Shown here piece after piece: positions 40,496 to 49,993 of a DNA stretch of 64,000 nt. Positions within the stretch are counted from its first letter, which is position 1; every line of letters starts with the position of its first letter. The stretch is taken from the NCBI GenBank assembly GCA_015654925.1, contig JAATFX010000145.1, positions 1 through 64,000 on the forward strand, read 5' to 3'. A program made the translations under genes and the position numbers. The notes under the pieces are model-generated. The model was given only the letters and a program-made list of their open reading frames with translations, did no database searches and had not been told where the DNA came from. The DNA comes from Enterobacterales bacterium (GTDB lineage Bacteria; Pseudomonadota; Gammaproteobacteria; Enterobacterales; Enterobacteriaceae).

Positions 40496-41196
40496 TAGCT
40501 CGCCTGTGCCAGGGTTTGCAGCATGGCTGCCACCAGGCGGCTGGATTGTTTGGCCGCCACCGCCAGAAACTCATCGAAACTCAGGTGCGAGGCTTGATCC
40601 GCCACATCGGAAATGGCGCGCACCACGACAAACGGCACGGCGAACAGATGGCACACATGGGCAATGGCGGTGGCTTCCATTTCCACCGCAATCGCCAGGG
40701 GGAAAGTGGTGCGGATATGGTTTAGCGGGGCGGCGCCGTTGATAAATGCATCGCCGCTTACCACCAGGCCGCGCACCGCATGCAGATCCAGCCGGGCTAT
40801 GCATTTTTCCGCCAGGACGATCAGCGGCTCGGCAGCCGAAAAAGCCGCCGGGCATTGCGCCATTTGTCCCGGCTCATAGCCGAAGGCGGTGACATCCACA
40901 TCGTGGTAACGTACTTCGGTGGAGACGACGATATCCCCGACCTGAAGCGTGGGCGCCAGGCCGCCGGCCGAACCGGTATTGATCACCAGGTCGGGATGGA
41001 AATGATCCAATAAGAGCGTCGTGCCGAGCGCGGCGGAAACCTTGCCGATCCCGGATTTCACCAGCGCCACGTCGACCCCGTGCAGCCGGCCGCTGTAAAT
41101 TTCGCATCCCGCCTGTTGCCAGGTGGTGCGGTTTTCGATCTGATCGCGCAGCAGGGCCACTTCTTGTTCCATCGCGCCGATAATGCCTACTCTCAT
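40495..41196 (-). CDS. mtnN: 5'-methylthioadenosine/S-adenosylhomocysteine nucleosidase
   Basis: Removes adenine from methylthioadenosine (a by-product of SpeE, also in this window) and S-adenosylhomocysteine. The start at 41196 ([13 protein letters not shown]) gives 233 aa (E. coli 232). Catalytic elements GAMEQEV, the SGIGKV loop and the [10 protein letters not shown] segment, followed by RAISDVADQ with the catalytic Asp, are intact. First gene of mtnN-btuF-yadS. Confidence 0.97.
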   Translation of the reverse strand: MRVGIIGAMEQEVALLRDQIENRTTWQQAGCEIYSGRLHGVDVALVKSGIGKVSAALGTTLLLDHFHPDLVINTGSAGGLAPTLQVGDIVVSTEVRYHDVDVTAFGYEPGQMAQCPAAFSAAEPLIVLAEKCIARLDLHAVRGLVVSGDAFINGAAPLNHIRTTFPLAIAVEMEATAIAHVCHLFAVPFVVVRAISDVADQASHLSFDEFLAVAAKQSSRLVAAMLQTLAQAS

Positions 41197-41371
41197 CGTG
41201 TTGCCCTTTTGGTAAGTAAGGAGTTGATAAATAAAACTCAATAATAACGTGGCGGCTTGCCAGGGCTGCTATTCTAGCATGCCTGGCGGCAGGAAATAAT
41301 TACCGCCGCGGTTGCATTTAACGCCGGGTATGGGTATCACGGTAGCTAAGGAAATAAATCGGGGGATCATG

Positions 41372-42886
41372 ATGTCCGCAATCGACTTTAGCAAGAAACT
41401 CAGTTTTCAGCGCCCATTCAGTTCTCCCATTGCCGCATCGGATGAATATAGCGTCATTCGCCAGTTTGAAAGCGATCGCGGACGTATCATCAACTCCGCC
41501 GCTATCCGCCGGTTGCAGCAAAAGACCCAGGTATTTCCCCTGGAGCGTAACGCCGCCGTACGCTCGCGCCTGACCCATTCCCTGGAAGTCCAGCAGGTGG
41601 GCCGGCATATCGTAAAAGAAATCTTTCATCAATTGAAACGCGAACAGCGCATTGCGCCGCTGGGGCTGGAGCAATTGGAAGCGCCCTGCGAAAGCATCGT
41701 GGAAATGGCCTGCCTGATGCATGACATCGGCAATCCGCCGTTCGGCCATTTCGGCGAGGCGGCGATCAACGACTGGTTCGGCCAGCGCCTGGATATCGCG
41801 GGCCTGGGCAATGAGGCCCAGGGCAACGACCGCTGCCGGGTGGAGGTGTTGCAGCTGCGCGCCGGCCAGGATGACGATAATGCTCTGCGCAGCCGGATAC
41901 GCCTCGATCTATGCCATTTTGAAGGCAATGCCCAGGCGATCCGCATGGTACATAGCCTGCTTAAGCTCAATCTTACTTATGCCCAGGTGGGCTGTATTCT
42001 GAAATATACCCGTCCGGCCTACTGGCGCGGAGAGGTTCCGGCGCAGTTCAGCTACCTGATGAAAAAACCGGGTTATTATCTGGCTGAGGAAGAGTATGTC
42101 AAAACATTGCGCGCGCAGTTATCGTTGGGAGAATTCCACCGCTTTCCGCTGACCTATATTATGGAAGCCGCCGACGACATCTCTTATTGCATTGCCGATC
42201 TGGAAGATGCGGTGGAGAAAAAGATCTTTACCGTCGAGCAGCTTTATAACTATCTGCATGAAGAATGGGGGCCGGTGGAAAAAGGCGATCTGTTCCAGCA
42301 AGTGGTCGTGCAGGTATTTGAGAAGATAAAGCGTAGTCAGGGGTTGCGCAGCGGCGACCAGTTCTTTATGTATTTGCGGGTCAATACCGTGGCCTGCCTG
42401 GTGCCCCATGCGGCGCAGCGTTTTTTAGATAATATCTCGCCGATATTCGACGGCTATTTTAATCAGGCGCTGCTGGAAGACTCCAGTCCGGCTTATCGAT
42501 TGCTGAAAATATTTAAAGCGGTCGCCTTTAAACATGTGTTCAATCATCCCGAAGTCGAGCAACTTGAATTGCAGGGCTATCGGGTGATAAGCGGCCTGCT
42601 GGAGATTTACAACCCTTTGCTGGAGATGCCTTTGCCGGCATTTCAAGAGCTGGTGGCGAAAGATTATCACCGGGATTATATGATTCCCACCCGCCTGTTC
42701 CATAAACTGTCCACCAAACATCGCCTGGCATATGGTGAAGCGGTAGCGCAATTAAGCCACTATCCGCAGCGCCAGCAGCCGATGATGGAATTTTATTATC
42801 GGGCGCGTTTAATTCAGGACTATATTAGTGGTATGACCGATCTTTATGCGTGGGATGAATACCGGCGGTTAATGGCCGCGGAGTAA
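41372..42886 (+). CDS. dgt: Deoxyguanosinetriphosphate triphosphohydrolase
   Basis: HD-domain enzyme that hydrolyses dGTP to deoxyguanosine and triphosphate. The start at 41372 (MSAIDFSKK) follows GGGGGA at 6-nt spacing and gives 504 aa (E. coli 505). Metal-binding residues appear in [25 protein letters not shown] and [10 protein letters not shown]. It is divergent from mtnN and lies just before degP, as in E. coli. Confidence 0.97.
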   Translation: MSAIDFSKKLSFQRPFSSPIAASDEYSVIRQFESDRGRIINSAAIRRLQQKTQVFPLERNAAVRSRLTHSLEVQQVGRHIVKEIFHQLKREQRIAPLGLEQLEAPCESIVEMACLMHDIGNPPFGHFGEAAINDWFGQRLDIAGLGNEAQGNDRCRVEVLQLRAGQDDDNALRSRIRLDLCHFEGNAQAIRMVHSLLKLNLTYAQVGCILKYTRPAYWRGEVPAQFSYLMKKPGYYLAEEEYVKTLRAQLSLGEFHRFPLTYIMEAADDISYCIADLEDAVEKKIFTVEQLYNYLHEEWGPVEKGDLFQQVVVQVFEKIKRSQGLRSGDQFFMYLRVNTVACLVPHAAQRFLDNISPIFDGYFNQALLEDSSPAYRLLKIFKAVAFKHVFNHPEVEQLELQGYRVISGLLEIYNPLLEMPLPAFQELVAKDYHRDYMIPTRLFHKLSTKHRLAYGEAVAQLSHYPQRQQPMMEFYYRARLIQDYISGMTDLYAWDEYRRLMAAE

Positions 42887-42960
42887 ACCGCGCAGGGAAA
42901 TAGGGTGAATTTTTGTAAACTGGCCCAATATTTATTTACCATTGTGACTTTTTTGGCACT

Positions 42961-42988
42961 GAACTTCGGGTTATTTCATTAATCTCAC
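42961..42988 (+). promoter_or_regulatory. Sigma-E-type promoter of degP
   Basis: GAACTT (42961-42966), 16 bp spacer, then TCTCAC (42983-42988). The E. coli degP sigma-E promoter is GAACTT-N16-TCTGAA, so -35 and spacing are identical and the -10 has minor changes. This implies induction by envelope stress through RpoE. Confidence 0.8.
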
Positions 42989-43050
42989 AGATATGACCAC
43001 AGCAATGGGTCTGCATAATTACCTGATACTCATAGTCGAGACAACACTAG

Positions 43051-44484
43051 ATGAAAAAAACGAATTTGGTCCTGAGTGCGCTGGCGTTAAGTTTGGGGCT
43101 GGCGCTGAGTCCCGCGTCCTCCTTCGCGGCGGAAACCGCCTCGACCAACCAGCAGCTCCCGAGTCTGGCTCCCATGCTGGAGAAGGTGATGCCGTCGGTG
43201 GTCAGTATTAGTGTTGAAGGCAGCGCCCCGGTCAGTTCGGCGCGGGTGCCGGAGCAATTCCAGCAATTTTTCGGCGAAGATTCGCCGCTGTGCCAGGAAG
43301 GGTCGCCTTTCCAGGCATCCCCCTTATGCCAGGGCGGCGGCGGTGAAGGCGACGGCAATACCCCAACGGCTAAAGAGAAATTCATGGCGCTGGGCGCCGG
43401 GGTGATTATCGATGCCGAGAAAGGTTATGTGGTAACCAATAATCATGTGGTGAATGACGCGACCAAAATCCAGATTCAGCTGTACGACGGCCGCCGGTTC
43501 GATGCCAAAATCATCGGCAAAGATCCCCGCTCGGATCTGGCGCTGGTGCAGTTGATTGATTTTAAAAATCTGACCGCGATTAAAATGGCCGATTCGGAAC
43601 AACTGAGGGTGGGGGATTATACCGTGGCCATCGGCAATCCGTATGGGCTGGGGGAAACGGCTACGTCGGGCATTGTTTCCGCGCTGGGCCGCAGCGGGCT
43701 GAACACTGAAAATTACGAGAACTTTATCCAGACCGATGCCGCCATCAACCGCGGGAATTCCGGCGGGGCGCTGGTTAACCTGAACGGCGAGCTGATTGGT
43801 ATCAATACCGCGATTCTGGCGCCGGACGGCGGCAATATCGGTATCGGTTTCGCCATTCCCAGCAATATGGTGAAAAACCTGACCGCGCAGATGGTGGAAT
43901 ATGGCCAGGTAAGGCGCGGCGAGATCGGCATTTTGGGCACCGAGTTGAATCCCGAACTGGCGAAGGCGATGAATGTCGATGCCCAGCGCGGCGCATTTGT
44001 CAGCCAGGTGTTGCCTAAGTCGGCCGCGGCTAAGGCCGGGGTCAAGGCCGGCGATATTATCGCGACGATGAACGGTAAGGCGATCGGTAGTTTTGCCGCG
44101 TTCCGGGCCGATATCAGTTCGCTGCCGGTCGGTACGAAGGTTTCACTGGGCTTGCTGCGCGATGGCAAACCCCTGAATGTGGTGGTGACCCTGGAGCAAA
44201 GCACGCAATCGCAGGTGGATTCAGGATTTGTATTTACCGGTATTGAAGGAGCGGATTTGAGCAATACCCAAAATGGCGATCAGAAAGGCGTCAAGGTGGA
44301 TAATGTTAAGGCCGGCAGCACCGCGGCGAAAGTCGGCCTGAAGAAGGGCGATATTATCCTGGGGGTCAATCAGCAGCCGGTGCAGAATTTGGGCGAGTTG
44401 CGTAAGATTTTGGATACCAAACCGCCGGTATTGGCGTTAAATGTGCAGCGCGGCGATACGACGATTTATCTGCTGGCGCAGTAA
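43051..44484 (+). CDS. degP: Periplasmic serine protease/chaperone DegP (HtrA)
   Basis: Degrades or refolds damaged envelope proteins. The 477-aa precursor (E. coli 474) has a Sec signal of about 26 residues (ending SSFA-AE). The catalytic triad is H132 (NNHVV), D162 (SDLAL) and S237 (GNSGG). The LA loop contains the two cysteines (PLCQEG and PLCQGG) conserved in E. coli. Two PDZ domains span about 280-370 and 385-470. Followed by a structured repeat array, not an ordinary terminator. Confidence 0.98.
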   Translation: MKKTNLVLSALALSLGLALSPASSFAAETASTNQQLPSLAPMLEKVMPSVVSISVEGSAPVSSARVPEQFQQFFGEDSPLCQEGSPFQASPLCQGGGGEGDGNTPTAKEKFMALGAGVIIDAEKGYVVTNNHVVNDATKIQIQLYDGRRFDAKIIGKDPRSDLALVQLIDFKNLTAIKMADSEQLRVGDYTVAIGNPYGLGETATSGIVSALGRSGLNTENYENFIQTDAAINRGNSGGALVNLNGELIGINTAILAPDGGNIGIGFAIPSNMVKNLTAQMVEYGQVRRGEIGILGTELNPELAKAMNVDAQRGAFVSQVLPKSAAAKAGVKAGDIIATMNGKAIGSFAAFRADISSLPVGTKVSLGLLRDGKPLNVVVTLEQSTQSQVDSGFVFTGIEGADLSNTQNGDQKGVKVDNVKAGSTAAKVGLKKGDIILGVNQQPVQNLGELRKILDTKPPVLALNVQRGDTTIYLLAQ

Positions 44485-44493
44485 GAACCCTCG

Positions 44494-44834
44494 CCCGCTG
44501 CCGGTCCGGTGATAGCGGGTCTACCATGCCGTGGGGCGTTCGGGCGGGCAGGAAAACCATGCCCGCTTCGGCCCCATCGGCATACTCCCCCTTTAACACG
44601 GCCCGCTGCGGGTACGGTGTCGGCGGGTCTACCATGCCGTGGGGCGCTCGGGCGGGCAGGAAAACCATGCCCGCTTCGGCCCCACCGGCATGCTCCCCCT
44701 TTAACACGGTCCGCTGCGGGTACGGTGTCGGCGGGTCTACCATGCCGTGGGGCGCTCGGACGGGCGGGAAAACCCTGCCCGCTTCCCCATCGGCCTGCTT
44801 TCCCTTTAACTTAACAGGACTCGCTGCGGGCCTG
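44494..44834 (+). repeat. 108-bp structured repeat, array B (three tandem copies) between degP and cdaR
   Basis: Tandem copies start at the GCGGGTCTACCATGCCG segment at 44515, 44623 and 44731, an exact period of 108 bp; the third copy is shortened and diverged at its 3' end. Each copy contains an outer imperfect palindrome (ATGCCG-T-GGGGC with GCCCCAYCGGCAT) and an inner stem GCGGGCA/TGCCCGC around GGAAAACCA. The orientation is opposite to arrays A and C. The unit is 36 codons long, so an open frame runs through on both strands, but I do not think it is coding. Confidence 0.92.
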
Positions 44835-44904
44835 TGGCAATACGTTTTTTCGCGATCAGAATGTGATATCCCCCACAAAATTAGTGAGTAAGACTCTCCT
44901 TTAT

Positions 44905-44917
44905 GCGTTTGCACAAT
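44905..44917 (-). promoter_or_regulatory. Putative CdaR operator upstream of cdaR
   Basis: Minus strand reads ATTGTGCAAACGC, the same motif found upstream of gudX, garD and garP. It lies 60 bp before the cdaR start, consistent with autoregulation, which is known for CdaR in E. coli. The site itself is inferred from the shared sequence. Confidence 0.55.
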
Positions 44918-44976
44918 GTATGCGCGCTGGCGCACGTATACAATAGGGCAAAGGGCTTAACGGGATGGGGGACAGG

Positions 44977-46134
44977 ATGGCTACATATCATCTTGATGCG
45001 AAACTGGCACAAGAAATTGTGGCAAGGACAATGCAAATTATCGACAGTAATATCAACGTGATGGATGCCAGGGGCCGGATTATCGGCAGTGGCGACGAAG
45101 AACGTGTCGGTGAATTGCATGAGGGAGCGTTACTGGCATTGTCCCAGGCCCGGGTAGTGGATATCGACGACGGGGTGGCACGGCATCTGCATGGGGTGCG
45201 TCCCGGGATTAATCTGCCGCTCAAAATCGATGGCAATATTGTCGGCGTTATTGGTTTGACCGGCAATCCCAGCCAGCTAAGGCAATATGGTGAACTGGTC
45301 TGTATGACGGCGGAAATGATGCTGGAGCAGGCGCGTTTGCTGCACATGCTGGCGCAGGACAGCCGGCTGCGCGAGGAACTGGTGCTTAATTTGATCCGCG
45401 CCGAGGAAGTCACCCCGGCGCTGATTGAATGGGCGCAGCGCTTGGGAATTGATATCAACCAGCCCCGGGTGGCCGCGGTAGTGGAAGTGGACAGCGGCCA
45501 GTTTGGCGTTGACAGCGCCATGGCGGAATTGCAGCAGTTGCAGACCCTGCTGACCACGCCGGAGCGGGATAATCTGATCGCGATCGTCTCGCTTACGGAA
45601 ATGGTGGTGTTGAAACCGGCATTAAACAGCCACGGCCGCTGGGATGCGGAGGAGCATCGCCGCCGGGTGGATACGCTATTCTCGCGCATGACCGAAAGCA
45701 GCCGTTTGCGGGTCCGTATCGCCCTGGGCAACTATTTCCCCGGCGCAGGCGGCATCGCGCGGTCGTGGCGCACCGCCCGCACCACCATGGCGGTGGGCAA
45801 GCAGCGGTTGCCGGAACAACGCCGCTATTTTTATCCCGATCTGATGCTGCCGGTACTGCTCGACAGCCTGCGCGGCGGCTGGCAGGCCAGTGAACTGGTG
45901 CGTCCGCTGGCCAAACTCAAGGCGATGGATAATAACGGCCTGCTGCGCCGCACGTTAATCGCCTGGTTTCGCCATAACGTCCAGCCGACGCCAACGTCTA
46001 AAGCGCTGTTTATACACCGCAACACGCTGGAGTACCGCCTGAACCGCATCTCGGAAATGACCGGCCTGGATCTGGCCAACTTCGACGACCGCCTGCTGCT
46101 CTACATTGCCCTGCAACTGGATGACGAAGCCTAA
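44977..46134 (+). CDS. cdaR: Sugar diacid regulator CdaR
   Basis: Transcriptional activator of galactarate, glucarate and glycerate genes in E. coli (also called SdaR). The start at 44977 (MATYHLDAKLAQ) gives 385 aa, exactly the E. coli length. Residues ~1-135 form the sugar-diacid recognition domain (NINVMDARGRIIGSGD, LHGVRPGINLPL). The C-terminal helix-turn-helix is the PucR/CdaR type (TSKALFIHRNTLEYRLNRI, about 335-355). It follows degP, as in E. coli, but here its target genes come next. Inverted copies of a 108-bp repeat flank it. Confidence 0.97.
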   Translation: MATYHLDAKLAQEIVARTMQIIDSNINVMDARGRIIGSGDEERVGELHEGALLALSQARVVDIDDGVARHLHGVRPGINLPLKIDGNIVGVIGLTGNPSQLRQYGELVCMTAEMMLEQARLLHMLAQDSRLREELVLNLIRAEEVTPALIEWAQRLGIDINQPRVAAVVEVDSGQFGVDSAMAELQQLQTLLTTPERDNLIAIVSLTEMVVLKPALNSHGRWDAEEHRRRVDTLFSRMTESSRLRVRIALGNYFPGAGGIARSWRTARTTMAVGKQRLPEQRRYFYPDLMLPVLLDSLRGGWQASELVRPLAKLKAMDNNGLLRRTLIAWFRHNVQPTPTSKALFIHRNTLEYRLNRISEMTGLDLANFDDRLLLYIALQLDDEA

Positions 46135-46135
46135 G

Positions 46136-46345
46136 GCCCACGAACACCGCGCTCGCAGCGAGCCGTGTTAAAGGGGGAGCATGCCGATGGGGCCGAAGCG
46201 GGCATGGTTTTCCCGCCCGCCCGAGCGCCCCACGGCATGGTAGACCCGCCGGCACCGGACCCGCAGCAAGCCGTGTTAAAGGGGGAGCATGCCGGTGGGG
46301 CCGAAGCGGGCATGGTTTTCCCGCCCGCCCGCGCGCCCCGCGCTC
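46136..46345 (-). repeat. 108-bp structured repeat, array C (two copies) between cdaR and gudX
   Basis: CCGTGTTAAAGGGGGAGC occurs at 46163 and 46271, an exact 108-bp period. The body is the reverse complement of array B, with the same outer palindrome (ATGCCGATGGGGC with GCCCCACGGCAT) and inner stem. The last copy breaks off in a degenerate CGCCCGCGCGCCCCGCGC just before the gudX stop. Confidence 0.9.
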
Positions 46346-46358
46346 CCGGAAGTCCCTC

Positions 46359-47705
46359 TCACCTCACCAGCGCCGGCCGCTTGCGATCGAACGTCCAGCC
46401 CGGGATCAAATACTGCATCGCCGCCGCATCATTGCGCGCGCCCGAAGGCATCTTCTTATAAAGATCGTGCTGCTTCGCAAGCAGCGCCATATCGATCTCC
46501 ACCCCCAGCCCCGGCTTATCCGTCAACGCCACCGCGCCGTTAACGATCTGCAGCGGCTCCTTGGTCAAATGCTCCCCTTCCTGCCAAATCCAATGCGTAT
46601 CCAACGCGGTCGGCTTGCCCGGCGCCGCGGCACCCACCTGCACAAACATCGCCAGCGAAATATCAAAATGATTATTGGAATGGCAACCCCAGGTCAAACC
46701 CCACTCATCGCACAGCTGGGCCACGCGGATCGCGCCCTGCAACGTCCAGAAATGCGGATCGGCCAAAGGGATATCGATCGAATTAAGCTGTACCGCATGA
46801 TTGAGCTCACGCCAATTGGTAGCGATCATATTGGTCGCTACCGGCAGGCCGGTGGCGCGCTTGAACTCCGCCATCACTTCACGCCCGGAAAAACCCTGCT
46901 CGGCGCCGCACGGGTCCTCGGCATAAGCCAAAATGCCCCGCATATTTTTACACAGGCCGATAGCTTCCCGCAGCGACCAGGCACCGTTGGGGTCGATGGT
47001 GATGCGCGCATCCGGAAAACGTTTGGCCAGCGCGCTCACCGACTCGATCTCGGTTTCACCGGCCAGCACGCCGCCCTTAAGCTTAAAATCCTTGAACCCA
47101 TAGCGATCCTGGGCGGCTTCCGCCTGGCGCACCAGCGTCTCGGTCGTCATGGCCGCCTCGCGCCGCAGGCGATACCACTCATGGGACGCCGTTGCCGGCG
47201 TGGCCTCATAAGGCAAATCGGTCAGGTTCTTATCACCGACATAAAACAAATAACCCAGCACCGGTACGCTATCGCGCTGCTTGCCCGGCCCCAGCAGTTC
47301 CGCCACCGGCACGCCGAGATGCTGGCCCAGCAAATCCAGCAGCGCGGCTTCCAGCGCGGCCACCGCGTTAACCCGCAGCTCAAAGGTCCAGGCGCCTTTG
47401 CCGAACGAGTCGAAATCATCCGTCACATGTCCTTGGTGCACGTCATGCACAATACGGTTAAGCGTTGCCAGCGGCTGGCCAACCACCCGCTGGCGCGCGT
47501 CGAGCAGCGTATTAAGAATCACCTCGCCGCCGGGGGCTTCACCTACGCCGGTACGTCCGGCGTTATCGGTCAAAATGACGATATTGCGGGTAAAATAGGC
47601 TCCGTGAGCGCCGCCGATATTAAGCAACATACTGTCATGGCCCGCCACCGGAATGACCTGCATCGCCGTCACCCTGGGTGCGCCGGAAAAATCGCCGTTA
47701 TCCAT
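46359..47705 (-). CDS. gudX: Glucarate dehydratase-related protein, GudX type
   Basis: Enolase-superfamily sugar-acid dehydratase, 448 aa. By recall it is closer to E. coli GudX than to Gud[56 protein letters not shown] and GARNDA follow GudX. Catalytic elements are present: the KxK motif (FKLKGGVL), metal ligands in DPNGAW and EDPCGAEQG, and the His-containing CHSNNHFD. E. coli GudX alone has little activity, with GudD as the main enzyme; no gudD exists in this window. AGGAGA precedes the ATG. Substrate glucarate or a related diacid is inferred from context. Confidence 0.85.
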   Translation of the reverse strand: MDNGDFSGAPRVTAMQVIPVAGHDSMLLNIGGAHGAYFTRNIVILTDNAGRTGVGEAPGGEVILNTLLDARQRVVGQPLATLNRIVHDVHQGHVTDDFDSFGKGAWTFELRVNAVAALEAALLDLLGQHLGVPVAELLGPGKQRDSVPVLGYLFYVGDKNLTDLPYEATPATASHEWYRLRREAAMTTETLVRQAEAAQDRYGFKDFKLKGGVLAGETEIESVSALAKRFPDARITIDPNGAWSLREAIGLCKNMRGILAYAEDPCGAEQGFSGREVMAEFKRATGLPVATNMIATNWRELNHAVQLNSIDIPLADPHFWTLQGAIRVAQLCDEWGLTWGCHSNNHFDISLAMFVQVGAAAPGKPTALDTHWIWQEGEHLTKEPLQIVNGAVALTDKPGLGVEIDMALLAKQHDLYKKMPSGARNDAAAMQYLIPGWTFDRKRPALVR

Positions 47706-48055
47706 TATTTTCTCCTGTCGTAGCTAATGGTGGTTGCTCTACGCATCACCCTGCCGGTGTCCATCAGCATGCCTAAGATAATCGGCGTCTTGCGGGCCGC
47801 CGACCGTGAATTTCTATATAGCGCAAAGAACCGGAAAACACGCCGCCGCAACCGGCGCACAGCCATGAGCGCGTATTTGCCATGAGATGATGGTAGCGCT
47901 GTCATTTTTCGGCCGGAAACAATACGGGGCCGCTATCGAGAAAGAAGTATAAGTTTTGTAGGGTAGCTGCACATTGTGCTAACGACTTAATGGAAAAAAA
48001 TAATACGTCAGGTTTTCAGGCAAAAGAACAGGGTGCTGTGATCGCTATCGCTAAA
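47706..48055. other. Upstream region of gudX
   Basis: About 350 bp with no convincing gene. A 66-codon Arg-rich frame on the minus strand (47905-47705) ends in TAATG overlapping the gudX start, but has no ribosome site. Beyond it the DNA is AT-rich and holds the CdaR-like motif at 47973-47985. TGTGA-N6-TCGCT at 48037-48052 is only half of a CRP site. Confidence 0.5.
47973..47985 (+). promoter_or_regulatory. Putative CdaR operator upstream of gudX
   Basis: ATTGTGCTAACGA differs by one base from the copy upstream of garD (ATTGTGCAAACGA). It lies about 270 bp before the gudX start. Confidence 0.55.
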
Positions 48056-48081
48056 CATAAAAAAGGCCGGGACTCCCGGCC
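48056..48081 (-). terminator. Rho-independent terminator of garD
   Basis: Reading leftwards on the minus strand, GGCCGGGA pairs with TCCCGGCC and is followed by TTTTTTATG. It lies about 37 nt after the garD stop. Confidence 0.9.
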
Positions 48082-48117
48082 AAGGTTCTACAAGTGTCAA
48101 AGGTAATTAAGTGGTAA

Positions 48118-49692
48118 TCAGGTCACCGGCGCCGGGTTGAATACGGACAGCGCATTATGGATACCCCATTGATCGGACCAGGTCTTCTTACGGCCGCTGG
48201 CGATATCCAGGATCAGTTCAAACAATTGCCAGCCCACGTCTTCAATGGTCGCTCTGCCGGTGGCGATGGACCCGGCGCTGATATCCATCAAATCAAACCA
48301 GCGATCGGCCAGCGCGTCGCGCGTCGCCATCTTGATCACCGGCACGGCAACCAAACCGTAGGGTGTACCGCGGCCGGTGGTAAATACCTGTACGGTAATG
48401 CCCGAGGCCAGCTGTTGGGTACCGCAAATAAAATCACTGGCGGGGGTGGCGGCGAAAATCAGTCCCTTTTTCGTCGGACGCTGGCCGGGGGATAGCACTT
48501 CCACAATGGCGCTGGTGCCCGATTTTGCAATAGATCCGAGCGATTTTTCCACAATATTGGCCAAACCGCCTTTTTTATTGCCCGGGGTGGTGTTGGCGCT
48601 GCGATCGCTTTTGCCATCGTCAAGGTAGTTATCATACCAGGCCATTTCCTCCAGCATCCGGCGTCCAACCTGCTCGTCAGCCGCCCGCGGCGTCAGCAGA
48701 TGGATAGCGTCGCGTACTTCGGTGACTTCGGAAAACATAACCGTGGCGCCGCAGCGCACCAGCAGGTCGGAGGCAAAACCCACCGCCGGATTGGCGGTAA
48801 CGCCGGAGAACGCGTCGCTGCCGCCGCACTGCGTCCCCACCACCAGATCGGATACCGGACAGGTTTGGCGCTGGCGGGAATTCAGACGCTGCAGATGATC
48901 TTCCGCCACCCGCAGAATATCATCCACCATGGACTTGAAGCCCACGTGTTTCTCGTCCTGTAAACGGGTGATGCTCACTCCCGGGCGTTCCACCGCGATG
49001 GGAATTTGATCCTCGGTACCGGCCAGCAGGCGTTCAGGCGGCAATTTTTCGCAGCCCAGGCCGACCACCATGATTTCGCCGCCGAAATTAGGGTTAAGGG
49101 AGATATTATGGATGGTGCGAATCGGCACCACCGCGGCGGGCGCATTAATGGCCACGCCGCAGCCGTACAGATGACTGAGTCCGACCACGCCGTCGACATT
49201 CGGGTATTTTGGCAACAGATCGCGTTCAATCAGTTTAACCACATATTCAACCACGCCGGCCACGCACTGCACGCTGGTGGTAATGCCCAGCAGGTTTTTG
49301 GTGCCGACGCTGCCGTCGGCATTGCGATACCCTTCAAAGGTATACCCTTCCAGCGGCGGCAGCGCCGGCGGGACCTTGGTGGCCAGCGGCAGGGTTTCCA
49401 GCGCCGGGGCCTTAGGCATCTCGACCAGCGATTCATCGATCCAGCTGCCCAGTTTGATATCACGCATGGCATAACCAATCACTTCGCCATAACGTATGAT
49501 ATCGCCGCCGGCGGGAATATCTCGCAAGGCGACCTTGTGCCCTTGCGGGACATGCTCAATTAACGTCAGGCCGTCTGAAAATTGGGTGCCGGCCGGCAAA
49601 CCATTATTGTTCACGATAATAGCGACGTTATCGTCGACGTGAACTTTGATATACAATGCTTTTTCCGCATTGGTCATTATTGTTGATGACAT
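48118..49692 (-). CDS. garD: Galactarate dehydratase
   Basis: Dehydrates galactarate to 5-keto-4-deoxy-D-glucarate, the first pathway step. The 524-aa protein (E. coli GarD 523) matches throughout: [15 protein letters not shown] at the N-terminus, [32 protein letters not shown] and [17 protein letters not shown]. The N-terminal SAF domain (about 12-90) and the long UxaA-family C-terminal domain are recognisable. GGAG precedes the ATG. It is divergent from garP and has its own terminator. Confidence 0.97.
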   Translation of the reverse strand: MSSTIMTNAEKALYIKVHVDDNVAIIVNNNGLPAGTQFSDGLTLIEHVPQGHKVALRDIPAGGDIIRYGEVIGYAMRDIKLGSWIDESLVEMPKAPALETLPLATKVPPALPPLEGYTFEGYRNADGSVGTKNLLGITTSVQCVAGVVEYVVKLIERDLLPKYPNVDGVVGLSHLYGCGVAINAPAAVVPIRTIHNISLNPNFGGEIMVVGLGCEKLPPERLLAGTEDQIPIAVERPGVSITRLQDEKHVGFKSMVDDILRVAEDHLQRLNSRQRQTCPVSDLVVGTQCGGSDAFSGVTANPAVGFASDLLVRCGATVMFSEVTEVRDAIHLLTPRAADEQVGRRMLEEMAWYDNYLDDGKSDRSANTTPGNKKGGLANIVEKSLGSIAKSGTSAIVEVLSPGQRPTKKGLIFAATPASDFICGTQQLASGITVQVFTTGRGTPYGLVAVPVIKMATRDALADRWFDLMDISAGSIATGRATIEDVGWQLFELILDIASGRKKTWSDQWGIHNALSVFNPAPVT

Positions 49693-49800
49693 AAACGTCT
49701 CCGCAAATACTAATCAGTTTTTATAACCCCGAATGAACAGACTAGTGGTGATAACAATACGGGTGATGAGGATATTATATGCGGAATATCCGAACTACTC

Positions 49801-49813
49801 ATTGTGCAAACGA
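49801..49813 (+). promoter_or_regulatory. Putative CdaR operator upstream of garD
   Basis: ATTGTGCAAACGA, identical over 12 bases to the copy upstream of cdaR (ATTGTGCAAACG). It lies 109 bp before the garD start. Confidence 0.6.
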
Positions 49814-49864
49814 CTGATTTTGACGTTTTATAACGCATGATTACTAGGCGTATGGCATACATAC

Positions 49865-49880
49865 TGTGATAGCAATCACC
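49865..49880. promoter_or_regulatory. Candidate CRP-binding site between garD and garP
   Basis: TGTGA-TAGCAA-TCACC matches the CRP consensus TGTGA-N6-TCACA at 9 of 10 conserved positions. It lies between the two CdaR-like motifs and could serve both directions, giving catabolite control of sugar-acid use. Confidence 0.62.
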
Positions 49881-49978
49881 CTTCATCCGCCAGGACCGCC
49901 GCCATAGGCAAGATAACGTGACGACCGTCGTGCTTTCACGTGTCTTTGACTAAAAAAATGATGATATAACCCCTAATT

Positions 49979-49993
49979 ATTGTGCTTATGCAC
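49979..49993 (+). promoter_or_regulatory. Putative CdaR operator upstream of garP
   Basis: ATTGTGCTTATGCAC shares ATTGTGC with the other three copies and is itself a short palindrome (TGTGC-TTAT-GCACA). It lies about 190 bp before the garP start. Confidence 0.45.

Noticed and set aside
44494-44834. CRISPR array
   Set aside because: The tandem copies are alike over the full 108 bp, with no short repeat alternating with unique spacers and no cas genes nearby.
44366-44935. 189-codon frame running through repeat array B on the minus strand
   Set aside because: It overlaps the degP 3' end, and its repeated peptide is produced by the 108-bp repeats. The same repeats occur elsewhere in other frames and lengths, so I treat them as non-coding.
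47705-47905. 66-codon Arg-rich frame ending in TAATG at the gudX start
   Set aside because: The stop/start overlap looks like coupling, but there is no ribosome site before its ATG and no resemblance to a known leader peptide. Worth only a comparison with relatives.
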